NCBI RefSeq assembly: GCF_000374305.1
Contig: NZ_KB894093.1
Span: forward strand, 682,001 to 746,000
Direction: 5' to 3'
Source: Actinomadura flavalba DSM 45200
Lineage (GTDB): Bacteria; Actinomycetota; Actinomycetes; Streptosporangiales; Streptosporangiaceae
Length of the DNA stretch: 64,000 nt
Shown here: piece after piece, positions 60,198 through 64,000 of the stretch
How the letters are laid out: every line of letters begins with the position of its first letter
Numbering within the stretch: the first letter of the stretch is position 1
Notes under the pieces: model-generated
Databases searched by the model: none
Told to the model about the DNA's origin: nothing
Seen by the model: the letters and a program-made list of their open reading frames with translations, nothing else
Made by a program: the position numbers and the translations under genes

Positions 60198-61094
60198 ATG
60201 CGCACGGGGATTCACCTTCCGCGCGCCCGCGAGGTCCCGGCCCGCACCGTAGTGCTCGAACCCGACGAGATGGGCGCCCACTGGGAGGACGTGGGCCGCG
60301 CCCTGCGCGAGCTGCGCCGCCGCGCCGGTCTCACCGGCGACCGTCTGGCGTTCCACAGCGGAATCAGCCAGAGCAAGATCTCGAAGATCGAGAACGCCCG
60401 GGTCACCGCCAGCCCGACCGACCTCGAACGCCTCCTCGACGCGCTGCACGCGGACGCCCGGGAGCGCGAGAGGGTGTTCACGCTCGCGCGCCTGGCGAAC
60501 ACCGAGTACGAGAGCCTGCGCTCGGAACTGAAGCGCGGCCTGCACCACAAGCAGCGGGAACTCGCCGCGTTCGAGGCGCGCACCGAGACGCTCCGCTGCT
60601 TTCTCCCGGCCATGCTCACCGGACTTCTCCAGACCCCCGACTACGCGCGCGCGAGCCTGGCGGCGTTCCCCGGAGACGTCGCGGACGTGACGCGCCGGCG
60701 CATCGCCCGCCAGGCGATCCTCGACCACCCCGGCAAGCGCTTCTCGTTCCTGGTCACCGAGCAGTCCGTGCGGTGGCCGCTGTGCGGCCCGGCGGCCATG
60801 CGCGAACAGATCGCCCGGATACTGGCCCTGAGCACGCGGCCCAACGTGTCCCTCGGCGTCATCCCGAACGGCCTGCCGCTGATCAGCGACGGCCCGATGA
60901 ACACGTTCACCGTCTACGACGAGAGACTGGCGACGGCGGAGTTGTTCAGCGGAACCCTCCTCATGCGCGACCCGAAGGACATCGCCCACCATCTCTCACT
61001 TTTCCACTTCTTCGCCAAGCATGCGGCCTATGGCGAGTCGGCGCACCGAATCCTGACCGCCGTACGGAACTCTTTTATTCCGGCACAAGAATGA
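60198..61094 (+). CDS. XRE family regulator with DUF5753 domain
   Basis: A 298-residue actinobacterial regulator. The helix-turn-helix is at about 30-85: DVGRALRELRRRAGLTGDRL, SGISQSKISKIENARVTASP. The C-terminal DUF5753 domain shows FLPAMLTGLLQTPDYARASL, FLVTEQSVRW, LSTRPNVSLGVIPNGLPL and FTVYDERLATAELFSG. Such proteins occur in pairs with a DUF397 protein and act in development or secondary metabolism; here no DUF397 gene follows. The ATG at 60198 has no good ribosome site; an ATG at 60270 that starts closer to the HTH is an alternative. It precedes the DUF6421-like gene by 65 nt. Confidence 0.88.
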   Translation: MRTGIHLPRAREVPARTVVLEPDEMGAHWEDVGRALRELRRRAGLTGDRLAFHSGISQSKISKIENARVTASPTDLERLLDALHADARERERVFTLARLANTEYESLRSELKRGLHHKQRELAAFEARTETLRCFLPAMLTGLLQTPDYARASLAAFPGDVADVTRRRIARQAILDHPGKRFSFLVTEQSVRWPLCGPAAMREQIARILALSTRPNVSLGVIPNGLPLISDGPMNTFTVYDERLATAELFSGTLLMRDPKDIAHHLSLFHFFAKHAAYGESAHRILTAVRNSFIPAQE

Positions 61095-61159
61095 TCTTGA
61101 CGCGGCGCGGGAGCGACCTACACTGCAAGTGACATTTCCTCGCAGCGGGAGAGGCGCAC

Positions 61160-62389
61160 GTGGCCCAGATCGACGAATTCCGCGCCGCGCGCCAATCCGG
61201 AGGCGACGTCGCCCACGCCTTCAACCGCAGAGTCCTCCCCCACGTCGCACGATTCCGGCGACTCCAGGCACCGGACGGCGGCGTCGTCGGCGATCCGGAC
61301 GCCGCACGCCGCGCCCTGGACGCGGTGGCGGCGGGCCTGCGCGACGTCGCGCACCGGTTCCCCGGCGTCCGGGGAACCGGCGAGGCACTGACGGACCTCT
61401 CCGCCTGGCGCGACGCCGGGCTCGACCGCAGCCCCGATTTCCAGGCGACGCAACGGCACTGGACGCCGCCAGCGCCGGGCGAGCCCGCCGTCTTCGCGGC
61501 ACCGGTACGGACGCCCAACAGCGCGGGACCGCGCGGCTACCACCTCGAAGCACTGCTGCTCGAAGGGATCGCACCGCGCCTGTCACCGCCCCTCGCCGCG
61601 GCGCTCGGGAGCCACCGCTGGACCTGCGGCTTCGCGTCCGCTCTGGCCGCCTCGGAGGGGTACACGCGCGGCCAGTGCGCCGTGCTCTTCGCGGAGAACG
61701 TCGCGACGGCGACGATCCCGGCCCGGCAGTCGTTCGCGGTGTTCCTCGTCGACCGCTTCCCCCGGCTCTACGCCGGGCACACGGCCCGCGTGTGCGACCG
61801 GCTCGTCCATCCGAGCGACCGCCCGGTGACCCATCTGGCGTCCGGCGACCTGGCGGCGCTGCGCTGTGCGTGGCTCGCCGTGCACGACACGTTCCACAAC
61901 GTCGGCGACCGGCCGCACCGCGTCAATCTCCGCTCGAAGACACGCACGCTCGACGCGATCGCCGACGAGGTCAAAGCCGACAGCGCGGCGTTCCTGGCCT
62001 TCCGGCGGGCCGGCGCCGGGGACGAGGCCGTCGCCCGGGTCATGCTGCTCGACAGGCTGCTGCGGCTGGCCCTCGATCCCCGCACCAGGACCGGCGTGGA
62101 CGCCCGCGTCGGACGGGCCTTCTTCAACGTCCTCTGGCGGGAGGAGGCGATCCGCGCACGCGGCGGAGCGCTGCGCTTCGACTGGGCGAGGATCGCCGCC
62201 GTCCTGGAGGACGTCCACGCCAGCATCGTCGAGCTGGAGTCTTTCGCCGACGACGTCGTCTACAGCCGGCAACTCGGCCGGATCGCCGGTCACCGGCTGA
62301 GCGTCGTTCCCTTCTCCGCCGACGATCCGTTCGCCACGGTCGTCGAGCGGCGTTTTCTGGAGTCGATCGAGTTCGGGGGGACCGCATGA
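61160..62389 (+). CDS. DUF6421-like protein with HDxxH motif
   Basis: A 409-residue cytoplasmic protein of uncertain family. It carries a putative metal site VHDTFHNVGDRPHRVN (HDxxH) followed at a distance by DEVKADSAAFLAF, a layout matching DUF6421 (H-D-x-x-H, then E-x-x-x-D), and QCAVLFAENVATATIPA upstream. This resemblance is from memory. Overall it is a helical, presumably metal-dependent enzyme of unknown reaction. The GTG has GGGAGAGG upstream. Its stop overlaps the folD start by 4 nt, a tight link that suggests use of a one-carbon folate in the same process. Confidence 0.5.
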   Translation: MAQIDEFRAARQSGGDVAHAFNRRVLPHVARFRRLQAPDGGVVGDPDAARRALDAVAAGLRDVAHRFPGVRGTGEALTDLSAWRDAGLDRSPDFQATQRHWTPPAPGEPAVFAAPVRTPNSAGPRGYHLEALLLEGIAPRLSPPLAAALGSHRWTCGFASALAASEGYTRGQCAVLFAENVATATIPARQSFAVFLVDRFPRLYAGHTARVCDRLVHPSDRPVTHLASGDLAALRCAWLAVHDTFHNVGDRPHRVNLRSKTRTLDAIADEVKADSAAFLAFRRAGAGDEAVARVMLLDRLLRLALDPRTRTGVDARVGRAFFNVLWREEAIRARGGALRFDWARIAAVLEDVHASIVELESFADDVVYSRQLGRIAGHRLSVVPFSADDPFATVVERRFLESIEFGGTA

Positions 62390-63240
62390 CCGCACGACTG
62401 CTCGACGGAGAGGCCGCCGCGGCCGCGGTGCGGGAGTCGCTGGTGGAACGGATCGGGGCGCTGCGGGAACGCGGTGTCGTCCCCGGGCTCATGACGATCC
62501 TGGTGGGCGACGACGAGCCGTCCAAGAAGTACATCGCGATGAAGCACCGGGACTGCGCCGCCGTGGGGATCGACTCCTACGACCTGCACCTTCCGGGCAG
62601 GCCGTCCCAGGACGAGGTCGACGACACCGTGCGGCGGGCCAACGACGACCCGCGCGTCCACGCGTGCCTCATCCAGTACCCGTTTCCCCGCGGGCTCGAC
62701 TACGAGGCGGCCATTCTGCGGCTGAATCCGGAGAAGGACGCCGACGGGCTGCACCCCGTCAACCTCGGCAAGCTCGTCATGGGCGCCGACGCCCCCCGCG
62801 CCTGCACTCCCCTCGGAATCCAGCGGCTGCTGGCGCACCACGGCATTCCCGTCGCGGGAAGGAACGTCGTCATCGTCGGGCGCGGGCTGACGATCGGACG
62901 TCCGCTGGCCGACCTGCTGACCCTCAAGGAGGACGGCGCGAACGCGGCCGTCACCGTCGTCCACACCGGTGTGCCCGACCTCGCCCGGCACACCCGGCGG
63001 GCCGACGTCCTGGTCGTCGCGGCGGGCTCGGCCGGGCTGGTGACCGCCGACATGGTCGCCGCCGGGGCCGTCGTCGTCTCGGCGGGCGTGTCGTTCGAGA
63101 ACGGCAGGCTCGTCCCGGACGTCACCGACGACGTCGCGGACGTCGCCGCCTGGATCACCCCCCGCATCGGCGGCGTCGGCCCGATGACCCGCATCATGCT
63201 GCTGTCCAACACCGTGACCGCCGCCGAGAACACCGCCTGA
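62386..63240 (+). CDS. folD: Methylenetetrahydrofolate dehydrogenase/cyclohydrolase
   Basis: A bifunctional FolD of 284 residues: NADP-dependent oxidation of 5,10-methylene-THF and hydrolysis to 10-formyl-THF. The catalytic Tyr49-x3-Lys53 is in KYIAMKHRDCAAVG; LIQYPFPRGLDYEAAILRLN and PEKDADGLHPVNLGKL follow, then the cofactor Rossmann part NVVIVGRGLTIGRPLADLL and SAGVSFENG. VGPMTRIMLLSNTV closes it. The family sequence is intact. The ATG overlaps the upstream stop (ATGA). The usual housekeeping folD of such genomes lies near purH; this copy may be an accessory one tied to the DUF6421-like gene. Confidence 0.94.
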   Translation: MTARLLDGEAAAAAVRESLVERIGALRERGVVPGLMTILVGDDEPSKKYIAMKHRDCAAVGIDSYDLHLPGRPSQDEVDDTVRRANDDPRVHACLIQYPFPRGLDYEAAILRLNPEKDADGLHPVNLGKLVMGADAPRACTPLGIQRLLAHHGIPVAGRNVVIVGRGLTIGRPLADLLTLKEDGANAAVTVVHTGVPDLARHTRRADVLVVAAGSAGLVTADMVAAGAVVVSAGVSFENGRLVPDVTDDVADVAAWITPRIGGVGPMTRIMLLSNTVTAAENTA

Positions 63241-63257
63241 CCCGCAGGCCCCCGGAC

Positions 63258-63297
63258 GAAACCCCGGTGCTCACGGAGGGGGGAGCACCGGGGTTTC
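63258..63297. terminator. Terminator between folD and pcrA
   Basis: A perfect 15-bp stem (GAAACCCCGGTGCTC at 63258-63272 and its complement at 63283-63297) with a 10-nt loop lies between convergent stops. Its ends are A/T-rich on both strands, so it can act both ways. Confidence 0.85.
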
Positions 63298-63314
63298 CCG
63301 GCGTCTTCGAGGGT

Positions 63315-64000
63315 TCAGAGCTTCTCGACCGGGGCGTAGCGCAGGACGAGGCGCTTGACGCCGTACTCACCGCCGAAGTCGACGCTGGCGGCGGCCTTCT
63401 CGCCCGCGCCGTCGACGGAGACGACCGTGCCGAGGCCGAACGCGTCGTGGGTGACCTTGTCACCGGCGCTGAGGGTGGGGACGGCGCGGTTGCCCGGCGA
63501 GCGGACGCCCGGCCGGACGGCCATCGAGGCCATCGCCGGGGACGTCGTGGAGCCCTCGCGCTCCCACTCGATGAGGTTCGCGGGGATCTCGCCCAGGAAA
63601 CGCGACGGCGGGTTCACCTGCGGAGCGCCCCACGAACTGCGCATCGTCGCGCGGCTCACGTAGAGGCGCTGCCGGGCGCGGGTGATGCCGACATAGGCGA
63701 GGCGGCGTTCCTCCTCCAGTTCCTTCGGGTTGCTCATGGCGCGAAGGTGCGGGAAGACGCCGTCCTCCATGCCGGTGAGGAACACGACGGGGAACTCCAG
63801 CCCCTTCGCCGTGTGCAGCGTCATCAGCGTGACGACGCCCTGGTCGGTCTCGGCGGGCTGCTCGCCCGGCGGGACGGGGGCGCCGTTCTTCGCGCCGCCG
63901 GGAATGGAGTCGGCGTCAGCGACCAGGGCCACCTGCTCCAGGAAGTCGACCAGGCGACCTTCGGCCGATTCGCCCGTTTCGTCACCGATTCGCGCCTCGA
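63315..64000 (-). CDS. pcrA: ATP-dependent DNA helicase PcrA/UvrD, C-terminal part
   Basis: The frame is open to the right edge, so only the last 228 or so codons are present; the start lies outside the window. The segment has superfamily-1 motif V, TLHTAKGLEFPVVFLTGMED, and motif VI, EEERRLAYVGITRARQRLYV, plus the FLEQVALVADAD lead-in typical of PcrA. The C-terminal region (SAGDKVTHDAFGLGTVVSV) is the Tudor-like domain that interacts with RNA polymerase in PcrA. The helicase unwinds DNA in nucleotide-excision repair and replication restart. In many actinomycetes it lies near sucCD, so this region has been rearranged or the gene set is extended here. Confidence 0.93.
   Translation of the reverse strand, partial: EARIGDETGESAEGRLVDFLEQVALVADADSIPGGAKNGAPVPPGEQPAETDQGVVTLMTLHTAKGLEFPVVFLTGMEDGVFPHLRAMSNPKELEEERRLAYVGITRARQRLYVSRATMRSSWGAPQVNPPSRFLGEIPANLIEWEREGSTTSPAMASMAVRPGVRSPGNRAVPTLSAGDKVTHDAFGLGTVVSVDGAGEKAAASVDFGGEYGVKRLVLRYAPVEKL

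Overview
The window is very GC-rich, densely packed chromosomal DNA with strong third-position G/C bias. Gene content points to a filamentous actinomycete: sucC-sucD next to a DUF6350 membrane protein, a DUF5753-type XRE regulator, VanRS/VanY/VanJ-like genes, TerD/TerB proteins and an actinobacterial-type FolD. The Actinomadura/Streptosporangiales area is a plausible inference, but the genus cannot be read from the sequence. No rRNA, tRNA, CRISPR array or complete insertion sequence was recognised.

Layout. (1) 97-4358: DUF6350 protein, DUF4240 protein and sucDC (TCA cycle), all on the minus strand. (2) 4627-6863: a secreted GH15-like hydrolase convergent with a TSUP exporter. (3) 6993-10546: a stress module of Spo0M, TerD, BlaI-type repressor, M56 (BlaR1-like) membrane protease and TerB. 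Three near-identical BlaI-like operators (6949-6964, 8705-8720, 10024-10039) sit in front of these transcription units, so they look like one locally encoded regulon. This is the most interesting system in the window. (4) 10644-12632: a membrane protein with a degenerate ATPase-like domain. (5) 12855-21641: a cell-surface glycan cluster with UDP-GlcNAc 2-epimerase, UDP-ManNAc dehydrogenase, three glycosyltransferases and a coiled-coil repeat protein, consistent with a ManNAcA-containing polymer. (6) 21642-22957: a more AT-rich island with short ORFs, possibly a decayed toxin/immunity pair. (7) 22958-33967: a membrane-anchored Asp-box propeller protein, then a minus-strand cluster with a beta-helix protein, three GT2-type transferases (one fused to a CgeB-like domain) and a membrane-anchored methyltransferase, mostly joined by start/stop overlaps. 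(8) 34122-36307: a DUF6177-like protein and two proline-rich membrane proteins.

(9) 36691-37787: ahpC-ahpD behind an OxyR-type box. (10) 37919-39543: a glycosyltransferase pair, convergent with guaA (39554-41116). (11) 41626-45290: a GntR/UTRA remnant, then a VanRS-like two-component pair divergent from vanY-vanJ-like genes. (12) 45428-48935: an M43 metalloprotease, an AAA/STAND regulator and a small secreted protein. (13) 48979-53042: a ChoD-like GMC oxidoreductase, a succinate-semialdehyde dehydrogenase and a divergent TetR regulator. (14) 52997-56020: two paralogous secreted phospholipase D-like proteins. (15) 56256-59979: glpD and a Ser/Thr kinase with an RsiV-like extracellular domain. 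(16) 60198-63240: XRE regulator, DUF6421-like protein and FolD, the last two overlapping. (17) 63315-64000: the C-terminal part of a PcrA/UvrD helicase that runs off the right edge.
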